Of a stretch of 48,780 nt of DNA, positions 17,028 to 26,601 are shown in pieces. The notes beneath the pieces were generated by a model, which saw only the letters and a list, made by a program, of their open reading frames with translations, did no database searches and was not told the DNA's origin. The translations under genes and the position numbers were made by a program. This stretch comes from an uncultured Bacteroidota bacterium (GTDB lineage: Bacteria; Bacteroidota; Bacteroidia; Chitinophagales; Chitinophagaceae), in assembly GCA_903929195.1 (NCBI GenBank), contig CAIYTT010000050.1, positions 1-48,780 on the forward strand, read 5' to 3'. Every line of letters starts with the position of its first letter. Position 1 is the stretch's first letter.

Positions 17028-17429
17028 ATGAACAGATGTGTGTTTATTTGCGTGTGTGTGTTATTCTTCCATACATATAAAGTAGCCGGACAGCAAGCTC
17101 AGTTTATTGCTCCTGCCTCTGCTGATACCATGATAAACCCCTTAAAAGATAATATAAAAGCGACAGCTAATGGCAAACTAACTTTTAATACATTCTGTTA
17201 TTCATGTCATGGTATAAAGGGTACAGGTGATGGTGCAGCTGCAGCCGGTTTAACAAAAACGCCTGCAAATTTTGCATCCCCAACAGTGCAATCGCAAACA
17301 GATGGGGCATTATTTTGGAAGATATATAATGGAAATAACCCAATGCCTGCTTGTAAAATGCTATCTGCTACCCAGATATGGGAATTGGTGAATTATGTAC
17401 GCACTTTTAGTAAAGACTTTAAGAAATAA
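17028..17429 (+). CDS. Small exported monohaem cytochrome c
   Basis: About 133 residues from ATG 17028; an in-frame upstream TTG at 16998 was rejected because the signal peptide begins at this ATG. Signal peptide MNRCVFICVCVLFFHTYKVA, then a class I-like cytochrome c domain with the haem site CYSCH, the GDGAAAAGLTKTPANF loop and NPMPACKML, whose Met is the likely second axial ligand. ELVNYVRTF near the end is the typical last helix. An electron carrier in the periplasm or outer-membrane-associated; partner unknown. No oxidase genes nearby. Convergent with the next gene. Confidence 0.85.
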   Translation: MNRCVFICVCVLFFHTYKVAGQQAQFIAPASADTMINPLKDNIKATANGKLTFNTFCYSCHGIKGTGDGAAAAGLTKTPANFASPTVQSQTDGALFWKIYNGNNPMPACKMLSATQIWELVNYVRTFSKDFKK

Positions 17430-17497
17430 GGGATAAATAGTAATACAATCTACAGTTCATTTAACAATATTCTTGTTTTATTTTCACTTAAATGCAA

Positions 17498-18517
17498 TTA
17501 GTTCTTAAAAAACTTCATTGTTTGTATAGCATCTTTCCCTTTAAAAGTTATGAAATAGAAGCCTGAAGGAAGCATATTGATATTTATATCAGTTTGAATA
17601 CTTGTTATTTCATTTGATGTAACGAATACCCCCAAACTGTTTGTAATTGAATAGGAATTATATTCATTTTGTTGCATTGTAACGTAGAGTTGGTTGGTAG
17701 CAGGATTAGGGTATAAGTCAATTGTATTGTTTGTATTAGAGATTGTTGGTACACTTAAAATTGATTTTGCAACATAAGTTACTACTTTTGATGATATTGT
17801 ACCCCCTATTTGGTGTGCAAAACTAACGGTAAGTAAGGCAGTATGGAAATTAGGTTCATACCAGGCATACGAATCAAATTGAAAAGAATCTATGACTGAG
17901 GTACTAAATAGGTTGGTACTGTCTATGTATATCTGAGACGCATGAACTCTAATTACATTAGAGTCAATTCTTCCGGGTAATTTCAACACACCATAACCAT
18001 CGCAAATAACTTTTTCTGTTCCGTGTTGTTGTGCAGAAATGGTAACAGAACTGGATGTATAAGTAAGAGTGCCTGCAAAAGCATCTGTAAAACTATCTAA
18101 ATAAGTAAAGGGATAGTGTAATTCATCCATTGGATTTGTAAAGGTTGCATTTTGGGTAGCTGATGCATAATATCCATTTTGCGATATTTTTGTTGCATCG
18201 TAAATAAGATAGGTTGTCATGGTAGCAGTAGGATTAACAATAGCTATTGTGGATCCGGGAAACATAGCACAATTAGGAGTACCTATACATGGTACACCTA
18301 CACCGGTATCAATTGATGTGGTAATAAGGGATGTAAAATCCCAGATTTGATTAGCCCCAAGATTGCCTTGTAATATTCCGGTGGTATCGCAGTTGTGTGT
18401 TATGAATGCTTCACCGTATTGTGGGTTGAAATTAGCTGCTGTAATGGTTACAGCTTGTCCGAAGCAAAAATTTACAGTTAATAGTACAATAAATGTTGAT
18501 AAATATAACTTTTGCAT
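17498..18517 (-). CDS. Secreted protein with T9SS type A C-terminal sorting domain
   Basis: 339 residues. The signal peptide ends at FCFGQ. The long middle region has no family I recognise; it contains aromatic and Thr-rich beta-strand-like segments, HNCDTTG and GNLGANQIWDFTSL, a motif often seen at the N-terminus of uncharacterised Bacteroidota cargo. The last ~75 residues (DLYPNPATNQLYVTM, SLGVFV, SGFYFITFKGK, MKFFKN) are a classic T9SS type A sorting domain, removed by the sortase-like PorU in characterised systems. Predicted extracellular; function unknown. Confidence 0.85.
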   Translation of the reverse strand: MQKLYLSTFIVLLTVNFCFGQAVTITAANFNPQYGEAFITHNCDTTGILQGNLGANQIWDFTSLITTSIDTGVGVPCIGTPNCAMFPGSTIAIVNPTATMTTYLIYDATKISQNGYYASATQNATFTNPMDELHYPFTYLDSFTDAFAGTLTYTSSSVTISAQQHGTEKVICDGYGVLKLPGRIDSNVIRVHASQIYIDSTNLFSTSVIDSFQFDSYAWYEPNFHTALLTVSFAHQIGGTISSKVVTYVAKSILSVPTISNTNNTIDLYPNPATNQLYVTMQQNEYNSYSITNSLGVFVTSNEITSIQTDININMLPSGFYFITFKGKDAIQTMKFFKN

Positions 18518-18774
18518 ATAGATGTTTTTAATTAAATAATTCGTTGTCTAAGGTAAATAGAATATTTTGAATATTATTAATTGTAGAAAAAATAAATTTA
18601 TAATTAGCAATAATATTATTTTTGGTACAGGTATATACTGTGATTGTAAAAATAAAATACTTTGGTATAGAAAAGAAGAAGTAGTATTTTTGTAACCTAA
18701 TTTTGTGTTCAACAATAGATTTCCTGCACTCCTTTTGTCGAAATAAAAAGAATTTAAACTTTTTTAAAAAATAA
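18518..18774. other. AT-rich intergenic region upstream of the ribosomal operon promoter
   Basis: Between divergent genes (T9SS cargo on minus, rpsJ on plus). Apart from the rpsJ promoter at its right edge I see no ORF, RNA gene or strong hairpin. Confidence 0.5.
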
Positions 18775-18805
18775 TTTGTTGAGTTCGATTTTTTGATTAC
18801 CTTTG
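18775..18805 (+). promoter_or_regulatory. Main promoter of the S10-spc ribosomal operon
   Basis: -33 TTTG at 18775-18778, a 19-nt spacer, then -7 TACCTTTG at 18798-18805: a full match to the Bacteroidota sigma-ABfr consensus. Transcription should start near 18811, about 30 nt before rpsJ. The run TACCTTTGCAGTCCCAAA is repeated exactly at rplS. Confidence 0.8.
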
Positions 18806-18840
18806 CAGTCCCAAATTTTACAGGGAAAGAATTAAAAAGT

Positions 18841-19146
18841 ATGTCACAACGTATTAGAATTAAATTAAAATCTTACGATCACAATCTGGTTGACAAATCA
18901 GCTGATAAAATCGTAAAAACTGTTCGTAGTACCGGGGCTGTTGTTACAGGACCTATTCCATTACCAACAGAAAAGAAAATATTTACAGTTTTACGTTCGC
19001 CGCACGTAAACAAAAAATCGCGTGAACAATTTCAGTTATGCACACATAAACGTTTATTAGACATTTATACGTCTTCTTCACGTACGGTAGATGCACTATC
19101 TAAACTTGATTTGCCGAGTGGCGTAGAAGTTGAAATAAAAGCTTGA
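18841..19146 (+). CDS. rpsJ: 30S ribosomal protein S10
   Basis: 101 residues starting [20 protein letters not shown], with [15 protein letters not shown], then [15 protein letters not shown] and KRLLDIY, all conserved in S10/NusE. An in-frame TTG at 18793 gives a longer frame, but it overlaps the -7 box, so ATG 18841 is the start. First gene of the S10 block. fusA, which often precedes rpsJ, is absent. A long structured spacer separates it from rplC. Confidence 0.97.
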   Translation: MSQRIRIKLKSYDHNLVDKSADKIVKTVRSTGAVVTGPIPLPTEKKIFTVLRSPHVNKKSREQFQLCTHKRLLDIYTSSSRTVDALSKLDLPSGVEVEIKA

Positions 19147-19235
19147 TAATTTATTTGTTCGTTTTAATAAGTAAAGTTCAAAAACGAAACAGATAAAAGG
19201 AAAGTAAAATTAGTTCTTTAATAATTTGAAACAAT

Positions 19236-19274
19236 GCTAATCCCGTACCACACAAAAGGAGCCGGGCGCTTAGC
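19236..19274 (+). promoter_or_regulatory. Candidate structured element in the rpsJ-rplC spacer
   Basis: In the unusually long 188-nt spacer, GCTAA (19236-19240) can pair with TTAGC (19270-19274) and CCCG (19242-19245) with CGGG (19263-19266). The local sequence is GC-rich against an AT-rich background. No T-tract follows, so it is not a standard terminator. Possible RNA regulatory or processing element. Confidence 0.35.
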
Positions 19275-19334
19275 TAAACATAATTCAGGTTGGCAGGGAT
19301 TTATCTCTGTTAATTTGGTAAAAATGTAATAATA

Positions 19335-19952
19335 ATGAAAGGTATTATTGGTAAAAAAATTGGTATGACCAGCATTTTTGAACCGAATGGCAAGCAAACA
19401 GCTTGTACCATTATCGAAGCTGGACCTTGTGTGGTTACTCAAAAGAAAACTGTCGATAGCGACGGTTACGAATCTCTGCAAATTGCTTATGGCGAAGCTA
19501 AAGAAAAAAGCACAACCAAAGCACTTATTAATCACTTCGCAAAGGCAAGTACCACGCCAAAATCTGTTGTAAAAGAAATACGTAATTGTTCAATAAATAA
19601 GCAAGTAGGAGAAAGCATTACCTGCGAAATTTTTACTGAAGGAGAAAAAGTAAGTGTAGTAGGAACTTCAAAAGGTAAAGGTTTTCAGGGTGTTGTAAGA
19701 AGGCATGGTTTCAGTGGGGTAGGTGAGGCTACACACGGACAACATGACCGTTCTCGTGCTCCCGGTTCTATTGGTGCATCGTCTTACCCAAGTAGAGTAT
19801 TTAAGGGTATGCGTATGGCTGGTAGAATGGGTCAGGACAGAGTGAAAATAAAAGCATTACGTGTTGTAAAAATATTCCCCGAACAGAATTATATTTTAGT
19901 AAGTGGTTCTGTGCCGGGTCATAATGGTTCTATTGTTTTAATTCAGAATTAA
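19335..19952 (+). CDS. rplC: 50S ribosomal protein L3
   Basis: 205 residues beginning MKGIIGKKIGMTSIFEPNGK. Conserved L3 features include SKGKGFQGVVRRHGFSG, THGQHDRSRAPGSIGASS and MAGRMGQDRVKIKALRVV. Binds 23S rRNA near the peptidyl transferase centre and starts large-subunit assembly. rplD follows after 7 nt, so the two are probably translationally coupled. Confidence 0.97.
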   Translation: MKGIIGKKIGMTSIFEPNGKQTACTIIEAGPCVVTQKKTVDSDGYESLQIAYGEAKEKSTTKALINHFAKASTTPKSVVKEIRNCSINKQVGESITCEIFTEGEKVSVVGTSKGKGFQGVVRRHGFSGVGEATHGQHDRSRAPGSIGASSYPSRVFKGMRMAGRMGQDRVKIKALRVVKIFPEQNYILVSGSVPGHNGSIVLIQN

Positions 19953-19959
19953 TTTAGTC

Positions 19960-20631
19960 ATGCAAGTTGACGTTTTAAATAGTAAAGGTGCTGCCACAGG
20001 TCGCACAGTAAATTTACCGGATGATGTGTTCAAAATTGAGCCCAATGATCATTGTATTTACTTAGCAGTAAAGCAATATTTGGCAGCACAACGCCAAGGT
20101 ACATCTAAAACCAAGACCCGTGCAGAAGTGCATGGTTCTTCAAAGAAATTACATAAACAAAAGGGTACCGGTGGTTCTCGTAAAGGTAACATTCGTAACC
20201 CTTTGTATAAAGGCGGTGGTGCCGTAAACGGACCAAAACCACATAGTTTCTCTTTTAAGTTGAATCGTAAGGTAAAGGATTTAGCAAAAATGAGTGCTTT
20301 ATCATACAAAGCTATTGATAACAAGATTGTTGTAGTTGAAGATTTCAATATAGAAACTCCAAAAACAAAAGAATTTTCAATGGTTATGGATGCATTACGC
20401 GGAGACAATAGAAAAACAATGCTTATTCTTCCAGAATATGATGCTAATGTGTACTTAAGCGGACGTAATTTGCAAAATCATCAAACGGTAGTATTAAGTG
20501 ATATTAATACGTATGATATTACAAATGCAAGTATGTTAGTATTTACAGAATCAGCAGCTAATAGATTTGTTGATGAAGAGGTTGAAATAACTGAAACCGA
20601 AAGTGGAAGTGCAGATGCACAAACATTATAA
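19960..20631 (+). CDS. rplD: 50S ribosomal protein L4
   Basis: 223 residues. The universal L4 loop is present: KLHKQKGTGGSRKGNIRNP followed by YKGGGAVNGPKPHSF. In E. coli, L4 lines the exit tunnel and represses its own S10 operon through the leader and NusA. The C-terminal tail (EEVEITETESGSADAQTL) is more acidic than usual. Autoregulation here is possible but not shown. Confidence 0.97.
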   Translation: MQVDVLNSKGAATGRTVNLPDDVFKIEPNDHCIYLAVKQYLAAQRQGTSKTKTRAEVHGSSKKLHKQKGTGGSRKGNIRNPLYKGGGAVNGPKPHSFSFKLNRKVKDLAKMSALSYKAIDNKIVVVEDFNIETPKTKEFSMVMDALRGDNRKTMLILPEYDANVYLSGRNLQNHQTVVLSDINTYDITNASMLVFTESAANRFVDEEVEITETESGSADAQTL

Positions 20632-20707
20632 AATTGAGTAAGAATAAATAGTAATTAATTATAAAATATCTTGGAATTATAAAATGTTCTGAGACAAATT
20701 AAGCGAA

Positions 20708-21004
20708 ATGAAACTTTCTGAAGTATTAATAAGACCGGTAATTACCGAAAAAATAAACCGGCAGATGGAGCGGAGTTCCCGCTATACATTTCAAGTTGGG
20801 CATGCAGCCAATAAACTTGAGATTAAGAAAGCTGTTGAAGATTTTTATGGTGTTAAAGTAGAGGAAGTAAATACAATGGTTGTACCTGCAAAAAATAAAA
20901 CTCGCTATACAAAAGCAGGTTTATTAGCTGGTAGAAAATCTTCTTACAAAAAAGCAATTGTTACGCTTGCAGAGGGAGATACTATTGATTTGTTTGTAAA
21001 TTAA
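20708..21004 (+). CDS. rplW: 50S ribosomal protein L23
   Basis: 98 residues: LIRPVITEKINRQME, YTFQVGHAANKLEIKKAVED, FYGVKVEEVNTM and KKAIVTLAEGDTIDLF are typical. L23 sits at the tunnel exit and docks trigger factor and SRP. Standard position between rplD and rplB. Confidence 0.96.
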   Translation: MKLSEVLIRPVITEKINRQMERSSRYTFQVGHAANKLEIKKAVEDFYGVKVEEVNTMVVPAKNKTRYTKAGLLAGRKSSYKKAIVTLAEGDTIDLFVN

Positions 21005-21056
21005 TAAAATATAGAATTTAGTATAAATTTTTTTTAAGTTGTTTAGTGATTAAAAG

Positions 21057-21077
21057 ATAATTGAAACTATCAATTAT
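21057..21077 (+). other. Stem-loop in the rplW-rplB spacer
   Basis: ATAATTGA (21057-21064), loop AACTA, TCAATTAT (21070-21077): perfect 8-bp stem 28 nt before the rplB ATG. Confidence 0.35.
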
Positions 21078-21105
21078 TAATAAATCAAAATTCAAACATT
21101 GTAAA

Positions 21106-21939
21106 ATGGCATTACGTAAATATAAACCGGTTACAGCCGGAACACGCTGGAGAATAGGTAACGCTTATGCAGAAGTTACCACTAATGAACCCGAGAAGAG
21201 TTTAGTAGAGGCGTATTTCAGTACAGGAGGTCGTAACGCACAAGGTCATCGCTCCATGCGTTATATTGGAGGCGGTAATAAAAGAATGTATCGTATTATT
21301 GATTTTAAACGCGATAAGAAGAACATTAAAGCTACTGTAAAAACGATTGAATACGACCCGAATCGTACTGCATTTATAGCATTGTTGCATTATAATGACG
21401 GTGAAAAACGTTACATTATTGCACCACAAGGCTTGCAAGTGGGTACTGTTATAGAAAGTGGTGAGGGTGTAGCTCCGGAAGTAGGTAATGCATTATTATT
21501 GAAGAATATGCCATTAGGTACTGTTGTTCACAATATAGAATTACAACCAGGTCGTGGTGGTGCTCTTGCTCGTTCTGCCGGTACTTATGCACAATTGAAT
21601 GCAAAAGAAGAAAAGTATTGTGTGCTTAAAATGCCAAGTGGTGAATTGCGTAAAGTGTTAAGTACATGTATGGCAACAGTAGGTATTGTTTCTAATAGCG
21701 ACCATGCGTTAGAATCAATGGGTAAAGCGGGAAGAAATAGATGGAAAGGAATCAGACCAAGAAATAGAGGTGTTGCAATGAACCCTGTAGATCACCCGAT
21801 GGGTGGTGGTGAGGGTAAATCATCAGGCGGTCATCCTCGTAGTAGAAGCGGTAAATATGCTAAAGGTGAAAAAACACGTAGCAGAACAAAAGCATCTAAT
21901 AAACTGATTATTCAAAGGAAAAACGGTAAAAAATTATAA
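21106..21939 (+). CDS. rplB: 50S ribosomal protein L2
   Basis: 277 residues from ATG 21106 ([15 protein letters not shown]); an in-frame upstream TTG at 21061 lies in the spacer and is not conserved. Contains [39 protein letters not shown] and the highly conserved [20 protein letters not shown] near the peptidyl transferase centre. Needed for subunit association and peptide-bond formation. Confidence 0.97.
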   Translation: MALRKYKPVTAGTRWRIGNAYAEVTTNEPEKSLVEAYFSTGGRNAQGHRSMRYIGGGNKRMYRIIDFKRDKKNIKATVKTIEYDPNRTAFIALLHYNDGEKRYIIAPQGLQVGTVIESGEGVAPEVGNALLLKNMPLGTVVHNIELQPGRGGALARSAGTYAQLNAKEEKYCVLKMPSGELRKVLSTCMATVGIVSNSDHALESMGKAGRNRWKGIRPRNRGVAMNPVDHPMGGGEGKSSGGHPRSRSGKYAKGEKTRSRTKASNKLIIQRKNGKKL

Positions 21940-21947
21940 ATTTATTT

Positions 21948-21970
21948 AGTAGTTTACATTGTAAACTACT
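21948..21970 (+). other. Stem-loop in the rplB-rpsS spacer
   Basis: AGTAGTTTAC (21948-21957), loop ATT, GTAAACTACT (21961-21970): a perfect 10-bp stem 8 nt after the rplB stop. No T-tract follows, so an mRNA processing or attenuation role is more likely than full termination. Confidence 0.5.
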
Positions 21971-22015
21971 TGATTAAGAATAATAACAATCAAAATATTA
22001 AATAGTCAATAGAAA

Positions 22016-22285
22016 ATGGCTCGTTCAATAAAAAAAGGTCCTTATGTAGATGCAAAGTTAGGCCGTAAGGTATTAGCAATAGCAGAAGGCAAAGCAAAAA
22101 AAGGTGTTTTAAAAACTTGGAGTCGTCGTAGTACGATTACACCAGAGTTTGTAGGACAAACATTTGCTGTACATAATGGAAATAAATTTATACCGGTTTA
22201 TGTTACCGAGTATATGGTTGGTCATAAATTAGGTGAATTTTCACCAACAAGAAATTTTAGAGGACATAGTGGTTCTAAGCAATAA
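22016..22285 (+). CDS. rpsS: 30S ribosomal protein S19
   Basis: 89 residues: [39 protein letters not shown], and [18 protein letters not shown] are the S19 signature regions. Binds 16S rRNA head with S13. The spacer before it contains a perfect 10-bp hairpin. Confidence 0.97.
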   Translation: MARSIKKGPYVDAKLGRKVLAIAEGKAKKGVLKTWSRRSTITPEFVGQTFAVHNGNKFIPVYVTEYMVGHKLGEFSPTRNFRGHSGSKQ

Positions 22286-22344
22286 CCGGTATTGATTATC
22301 TGAGATTGAATAAAGTGTAAATAAATAAATATTAAACATTGGGA

Positions 22345-22359
22345 GTGTGTAAAACACAC
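22345..22359 (+). other. Stem-loop in the rpsS-rplV spacer
   Basis: GTGTGT, loop AAA, ACACAC: a 6-bp stem in the 101-nt spacer, 27 nt before the rplV ATG. Confidence 0.3.
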
Positions 22360-22386
22360 ATACTGTCAGTAAAAAAATTATAAATA

Positions 22387-22770
22387 ATGGAAGCTGTTGC
22401 CCGTTTACGGAATTTACCTACTTCGCCTCGAAAAATGCGTCTATTGGCTGATTTAATTCGTGGAAAAGATGTAGAAATAGCAATGAATACTTTGAAGTTT
22501 AGTACAAAGCACCCATCTGTGCCTTTAGAAAAATTACTAGTTAGTGCTATTACTAACTGGAAAGTTAAAAATGAAGGTGTGGATATTGCCGATGCAAAAC
22601 TTTTTGTAAAAACAATATTTGTTGATGGTGGACGAGTATTAAAGCGGATGCGTCCGGCACCACAAGGTAGAGCATACAGAGTGCGTAAACGTAGCAACCA
22701 TGTAACTCTAATTGTAGATAGCAGAGTTAATAATATAGTTGAAGAAGTAAGTGAAGTAACAGCAGAATAA
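22387..22770 (+). CDS. rplV: 50S ribosomal protein L22
   Basis: 127 residues: [19 protein letters not shown], then [18 protein letters not shown] and the tunnel-lining hairpin region [21 protein letters not shown]22 contributes to the nascent-chain tunnel; its hairpin tip is where macrolide resistance changes occur in other bacteria. Confidence 0.96.
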   Translation: MEAVARLRNLPTSPRKMRLLADLIRGKDVEIAMNTLKFSTKHPSVPLEKLLVSAITNWKVKNEGVDIADAKLFVKTIFVDGGRVLKRMRPAPQGRAYRVRKRSNHVTLIVDSRVNNIVEEVSEVTAE

Positions 22771-22839
22771 AATAAATAATAGTTTCTTTGTTTATATAAA
22801 ACGTAGAAAAATAAATTTTTAATAACTTAATAGTTAAAA

Positions 22840-23799
22840 ATGGGTCAGAAATGTAATCCAATAGGTAACAGGTTGGGAATCATCAGAGGATGGGACTCAA
22901 TGTGGTATGGCGAAAAGAAAGACTTTGGTCAGAAGCTGGTTGAAGACCATAACATTCGCAATTACCTTAATGCACGTATCAATAAAGGTGGTATAAGCCG
23001 TATAGTTATTGAACGTACACTTGGTAAGCTGATAGTTACTATCCATACTTCAAAACCGGGTATTATTATTGGTAAAGGCGGTACTGAGGTTGATAGGATA
23101 AAGGAAGAACTTAAAAACCTTACTAAGAAAGAAGACGTACAAATTAATATCATGGAAATACGTCGTCCGGAATTAGATGCAATGATAGTTGGTGAAACTA
23201 TTGCTCGTCAAATTGAGGGACGTGTAAGTTACAAACGTGCTATTAAAATGGCTATCTCAACTGCAATTCGTATGGGTGCAGAAGGGATAAAAATAAAAGC
23301 AGGTGGTCGTCTTAATGGTGCGGAAATAGCTCGTTCGGAAGAATTTAAACAAGGTCGTACTCCATTACATACTTTCCGTATGGATATTGATTATGCATCT
23401 GTTTACGCTATGACTGTATATGGTAAAATAGGCTTAAAAATATGGATTTGTAAAGGTGAAGTTTTAGGTAAGCGTGATTTGAATCCTAACTTCTCTGCTA
23501 ATTCTGACAATCGAGGTAATAGACCTACTGGTAGTTTTCCAAATGCAGAAGGAAGTAGAGGTGGAGACAGAGAGCGTATAGGAAATGACCGTGGTGGTGA
23601 AAGAGGTGGTAATGACCGCAGAGGTGGTGGTGGACAAGGTGGTGGAGACCGTAGGAATAGCAGTGGCGGTGGACAAGGCGGTGGTAATCGTGGTGGTGGC
23701 GGACAAGGTGGTGGTAATAGAGGTGGAGGACAAGGTGGTAATAGAGGCGGAGGTGGTGGAAGCCGTCCGGGAGGACAAGGTGGACCGGTTAGAAGATAA
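22840..23799 (+). CDS. rpsC: 30S ribosomal protein S3 with long Gly/Arg-rich C-terminal extension
   Basis: 319 residues. Residues 1 to about 214 are a normal S3: [20 protein letters not shown], type II KH domain with PGIIIGKGG at 73-81, RRPELDAM, and the C-terminal domain ([37 protein letters not shown]). The last ~105 residues are a low-complexity tail of GGQGGG, GGNRGG and similar repeats ending GGPVRR. S3 lines the mRNA entry channel and has helicase activity in E. coli. The RGG-like tail could add RNA contact (inference). Confidence 0.96.
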   Translation: MGQKCNPIGNRLGIIRGWDSMWYGEKKDFGQKLVEDHNIRNYLNARINKGGISRIVIERTLGKLIVTIHTSKPGIIIGKGGTEVDRIKEELKNLTKKEDVQINIMEIRRPELDAMIVGETIARQIEGRVSYKRAIKMAISTAIRMGAEGIKIKAGGRLNGAEIARSEEFKQGRTPLHTFRMDIDYASVYAMTVYGKIGLKIWICKGEVLGKRDLNPNFSANSDNRGNRPTGSFPNAEGSRGGDRERIGNDRGGERGGNDRRGGGGQGGGDRRNSSGGGQGGGNRGGGGQGGGNRGGGQGGNRGGGGGSRPGGQGGPVRR

Positions 23800-23838
23800 A
23801 AATATTTTTTTAGAATACTTTAATAAAAATTTGTAACA

Positions 23839-24261
23839 ATGTTACAACCAAAAAAATCAAAACATCGTAAGGCGCATAAAGGTAGAATTAAAGGAAATGC
23901 ACAGCGTGGAGCTATGATTTCATTTGGTTCATTCGGACTAAAGGCTTTAGAACCTATTTGGCTTACAAATCGCCAGATAGAGGCTGCCCGTCAGGCAATG
24001 ACACGCCACATGAAACGTGAAGGTAATGTGTGGATACGTATTTTTCCTGACAAACCAATAACTAGAAAACCGGCTGAAGTGCGTATGGGTAAAGGTAAAG
24101 GTAATTTAGAGTTTTGGGCTGCAGTAGTAAAACCGGGACTAATCATGTTTGAGCTGGATGGTGTACCGCAGCAAGTAGCGCGCGAAGCATTAGAATTGGC
24201 TTCTCAAAAACTTCCTATAAAAACGAAGTTTGTTGTAAGACATGATTATGCAGGAGCATAA
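23839..24261 (+). CDS. rplP: 50S ribosomal protein L16
   Basis: 140 residues: [78 protein letters not shown]. Contacts A- and P-site tRNA in the large subunit. Spacer of 39 nt from rpsC. Confidence 0.97.
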   Translation: MLQPKKSKHRKAHKGRIKGNAQRGAMISFGSFGLKALEPIWLTNRQIEAARQAMTRHMKREGNVWIRIFPDKPITRKPAEVRMGKGKGNLEFWAAVVKPGLIMFELDGVPQQVAREALELASQKLPIKTKFVVRHDYAGA

Positions 24262-24316
24262 TATTGAATATGCATTAATACAATTTTTATCTTAAATAAA
24301 GATAATACTAAATAAA

Positions 24317-24529
24317 ATGGCAAAAGCAACAAAAGCGAAAACAGAGGATTATCGCTTATTAGATGACGAAGCGTTAGACGGGAAGATTGCAGATGATGAA
24401 TTGCGTTTAAAGAAAACAAAATTCAGTCATGCGGTTAATCCGATTGAAAATCCGCTGATTATTAAACAACAAAGGCGCAATATTGCTCGGTTGAAAACGG
24501 AACAGCGCAAAAGAATATTAGGTTTATAA
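24317..24529 (+). CDS. rpmC: 50S ribosomal protein L29
   Basis: 70 residues. The C-terminal part (LRLKKTKFSHAVNPIENP, RRNIARLKTEQRKR) is the conserved L29 helical hairpin; the first residues are Lys/Ala-rich. Located at the tunnel exit beside L23. rpsQ starts 11 nt downstream. Confidence 0.94.
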   Translation: MAKATKAKTEDYRLLDDEALDGKIADDELRLKKTKFSHAVNPIENPLIIKQQRRNIARLKTEQRKRILGL

Positions 24530-24540
24530 TAAAATTATAG

Positions 24541-24810
24541 ATGTCAATTATGACGGTTGAACGTAAAAGTAGAAAAACCCGTATAGGGGTAGTAAGCAGT
24601 AATAAGATGAATAAAACCATCACTGTTATTGTTGAGCGTAAAGTAAAACACCCCATTTATGGTAAGTTTTTGAAAAAGTCATCTAGCTTTCATGCTCATG
24701 ATGAATTAAACACTGCCGGTAATGGAGATGTAGTAAGAATTATGGAAACACGCCCGTTAAGTAAAACAAAACGTTGGCGCTTGGTAGAAATTATTGAAAA
24801 AGCTAAGTAA
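24541..24810 (+). CDS. rpsQ: 30S ribosomal protein S17
   Basis: 89 residues: [71 protein letters not shown]. Early 16S rRNA-binding protein. ATG 24550 is an alternative start. rplN follows after 9 nt. Confidence 0.96.
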   Translation: MSIMTVERKSRKTRIGVVSSNKMNKTITVIVERKVKHPIYGKFLKKSSSFHAHDELNTAGNGDVVRIMETRPLSKTKRWRLVEIIEKAK

Positions 24811-24819
24811 TTATTTAAA

Positions 24820-25188
24820 ATGATACAACAAGAATCCCGGCTCAATGTAGCCGACAACAGTGGTGCGAAAGAAGTGCTTTGCATACGTGTTTTGGGCAAT
24901 TCGGGACAAGATTATGCAGGAATAGGCGATAAAATCGTTGTAACTGTAAAAGATGCCATTGCCGGTGGAGGTACAAAAAAAGGTACTGTTTCTAAAGCAG
25001 TTATTGTACGTACTAAAAGCAAACTACGTCGTAGAGATGGTTCTTATATAAGTTTTGATGATAATGCCGTGGTTTTGCTTAATAATTCCGACGAGCCAAG
25101 AGGTACGCGTATTTTTGGACCAGTAGCTCGCGAACTACGTGATAAAGGTTATATGAAAATAGTTTCATTAGCACCTGAAGTATTGTAA
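24820..25188 (+). CDS. rplN: 50S ribosomal protein L14
   Basis: 122 residues, the standard length: [73 protein letters not shown]. Binds at the subunit interface (bridges with 16S h14). Marks the start of the spc portion; an apparent internal promoter follows it. Confidence 0.97.
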   Translation: MIQQESRLNVADNSGAKEVLCIRVLGNSGQDYAGIGDKIVVTVKDAIAGGGTKKGTVSKAVIVRTKSKLRRRDGSYISFDDNAVVLLNNSDEPRGTRIFGPVARELRDKGYMKIVSLAPEVL

Positions 25189-25197
25189 TAATTGTTG

Positions 25198-25205
25198 TAC
25201 CTTTG
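25198..25205 (+). promoter_or_regulatory. Candidate internal promoter before rplX
   Basis: TACCTTTG followed by CAGCCCGAAA, closely resembling the rpsJ and rplS promoter/initiator sequence (TACCTTTGCAGTCCCAAA). It lies in the rplN-rplX spacer, 50 nt before the rplX ATG. No clear -33 TTTG at 19 nt, so strength is uncertain. Confidence 0.5.
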
Positions 25206-25254
25206 CAGCCCGAAAACAAGGGATGTATAGCAAACAACTTAATTCATAGAAATT

Positions 25255-25605
25255 ATGAAAAAAAGATTTAAACCGAAGTTTAATATTAAAAAAGGCGATA
25301 ACGTGGTTGTAATTGCCGGTGATGATAAGGACCTTAATAGTCCGCACAAAGTAATTGCCATTAATACGAATGAGAACCCTGATAAAGTTAGGGTACTTGT
25401 TGAAGGTGTTAATATAGTTACTAAACACTTAAAACCAAATGCTCAATATCCGCAAGGAAGTATTGTGAAGGAGGAAGCTCCTGTGCATATTTCTAATTTA
25501 ATGTTGTGGGATGAAAAAGCAAAAGCACCTGTAAAAATCAGGCGCGAACGGACAGAAACAGGTTTTGTACGCATTTCAAAAAAATCAGGGGAGGCAATTA
25601 AATAA
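25255..25605 (+). CDS. rplX: 50S ribosomal protein L24
   Basis: 116 residues with the KOW motif region [16 protein letters not shown], then [18 protein letters not shown] and [20 protein letters not shown]. Assembly initiator of the 50S subunit. Its TAA overlaps the rplE ATG by one base (TAATG), so the two are translationally coupled. Confidence 0.96.
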   Translation: MKKRFKPKFNIKKGDNVVVIAGDDKDLNSPHKVIAINTNENPDKVRVLVEGVNIVTKHLKPNAQYPQGSIVKEEAPVHISNLMLWDEKAKAPVKIRRERTETGFVRISKKSGEAIK

Positions 25606-26198
25606 TGGCAACTACAGTTACATATAGCCCGAGATTACAAAAAAAGTATAGGGATGAGGTGGTACCCGCACTGATGAAAAAATTCGGGTATAAAACAATT
25701 ATGCAATGTCCACGTTTGGTAAAAATATGCCTTAATCAAGGTGTAAAAGGATCAACTTCAGACAAAAAGCTAATTGATGAGGCAATAAATGAAATGACTA
25801 CTATTACCGGTCAGAAGGCAATTTCTACCGTATCCAAAAAGGACATTTCTAATTTTAAACTTAGAAAAAACATGCCGATTGGTTGCAGAGTAACTTTGCG
25901 TCATGTTAAAATGTATGAGTTTTTAGATCGTTTTATTGCAGTTTCTTTACCAAGGGTACGTGATTTTAAAGGTATCAGTGAAAAAGCATTTGATGGTAGA
26001 GGTAATTACTCATTAGGTATTACTGAGCAAATTATATTCCCTGAAATAAACATAGACAAAATTTCACGTATAAGTGGTATGGATATTACTTTTGTTACAA
26101 CTGCACGCAACAATGAAGAAGCGTATGAGTTATTAAAAGAGTTAGGAATGCCATTTACAGGTATGAGTAAAACAGGGGTTGAAAAAGTAGCATCATAA
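25605..26198 (+). CDS. rplE: 50S ribosomal protein L5
   Basis: 197 residues: [89 protein letters not shown]. Binds 5S rRNA and P-site tRNA. Slightly longer than the usual ~180 residues, with a short C-terminal extension. Coupled to rplX by TAATG. Confidence 0.97.
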   Translation: MATTVTYSPRLQKKYRDEVVPALMKKFGYKTIMQCPRLVKICLNQGVKGSTSDKKLIDEAINEMTTITGQKAISTVSKKDISNFKLRKNMPIGCRVTLRHVKMYEFLDRFIAVSLPRVRDFKGISEKAFDGRGNYSLGITEQIIFPEINIDKISRISGMDITFVTTARNNEEAYELLKELGMPFTGMSKTGVEKVAS

Positions 26199-26219
26199 AA
26201 TAAAAATAATTACAGATAT

Positions 26220-26489
26220 ATGGCAAAAGAATCAATTAAAGCCCGTCAACGTAAGCGTGAAAAAATGGTTGCTAAGTATGCTGTTAAGCGTGCAGCATTA
26301 AAAGCAGCAGGTGATTATGAGGGTTTAGATAAACTCCCGAAAAATGCATCACCGGTAAGGCTTAAAAATCGTTGTCAGCTTACAGGGCGTCCAAGAGGAT
26401 ATATGCGATATTTCGGTGTTTGTCGTAATGTTTTTAGAGATATGGCATTAGATGGTAAAATACCTGGAGTTCGCAAAGCAAGCTGGTAA
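26220..26489 (+). CDS. rpsN: 30S ribosomal protein S14 (zinc-independent long form)
   Basis: 89 residues: [20 protein letters not shown], then [20 protein letters not shown] and [18 protein letters not shown]. The two CxxC pairs of zinc-binding S14 are absent, so this is the C-minus form. Confidence 0.96.
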   Translation: MAKESIKARQRKREKMVAKYAVKRAALKAAGDYEGLDKLPKNASPVRLKNRCQLTGRPRGYMRYFGVCRNVFRDMALDGKIPGVRKASW

Positions 26490-26601
26490 AACTGTTTGGT
26501 ATATATATATTATATTTACCGAATAGAAAATTTAGTTTCAAAGTCGGAATAACTACTCTGATACTCGTAACAATATTTTTTACAACAATTTAAACATAAC
26601 A

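Noticed and set aside
18793-18840. N-terminal extension of S10 (in-frame TTG at 18793)
   Set aside because: It overlaps the -7 box at 18798-18805. The ATG at 18841 matches all S10 proteins.
20058-20408. 116-codon minus-strand ORF across rplD
   Set aside because: Antisense shadow of L4; no domain, and rplD is certain.
23464-23836. Ser/Thr-rich minus-strand ORF (23464-23778) and Val/Asp-rich plus-strand ORF (23585-23836) in the rpsC tail
   Set aside because: Both are low-complexity shadows of the Gly-rich repeats of S3.
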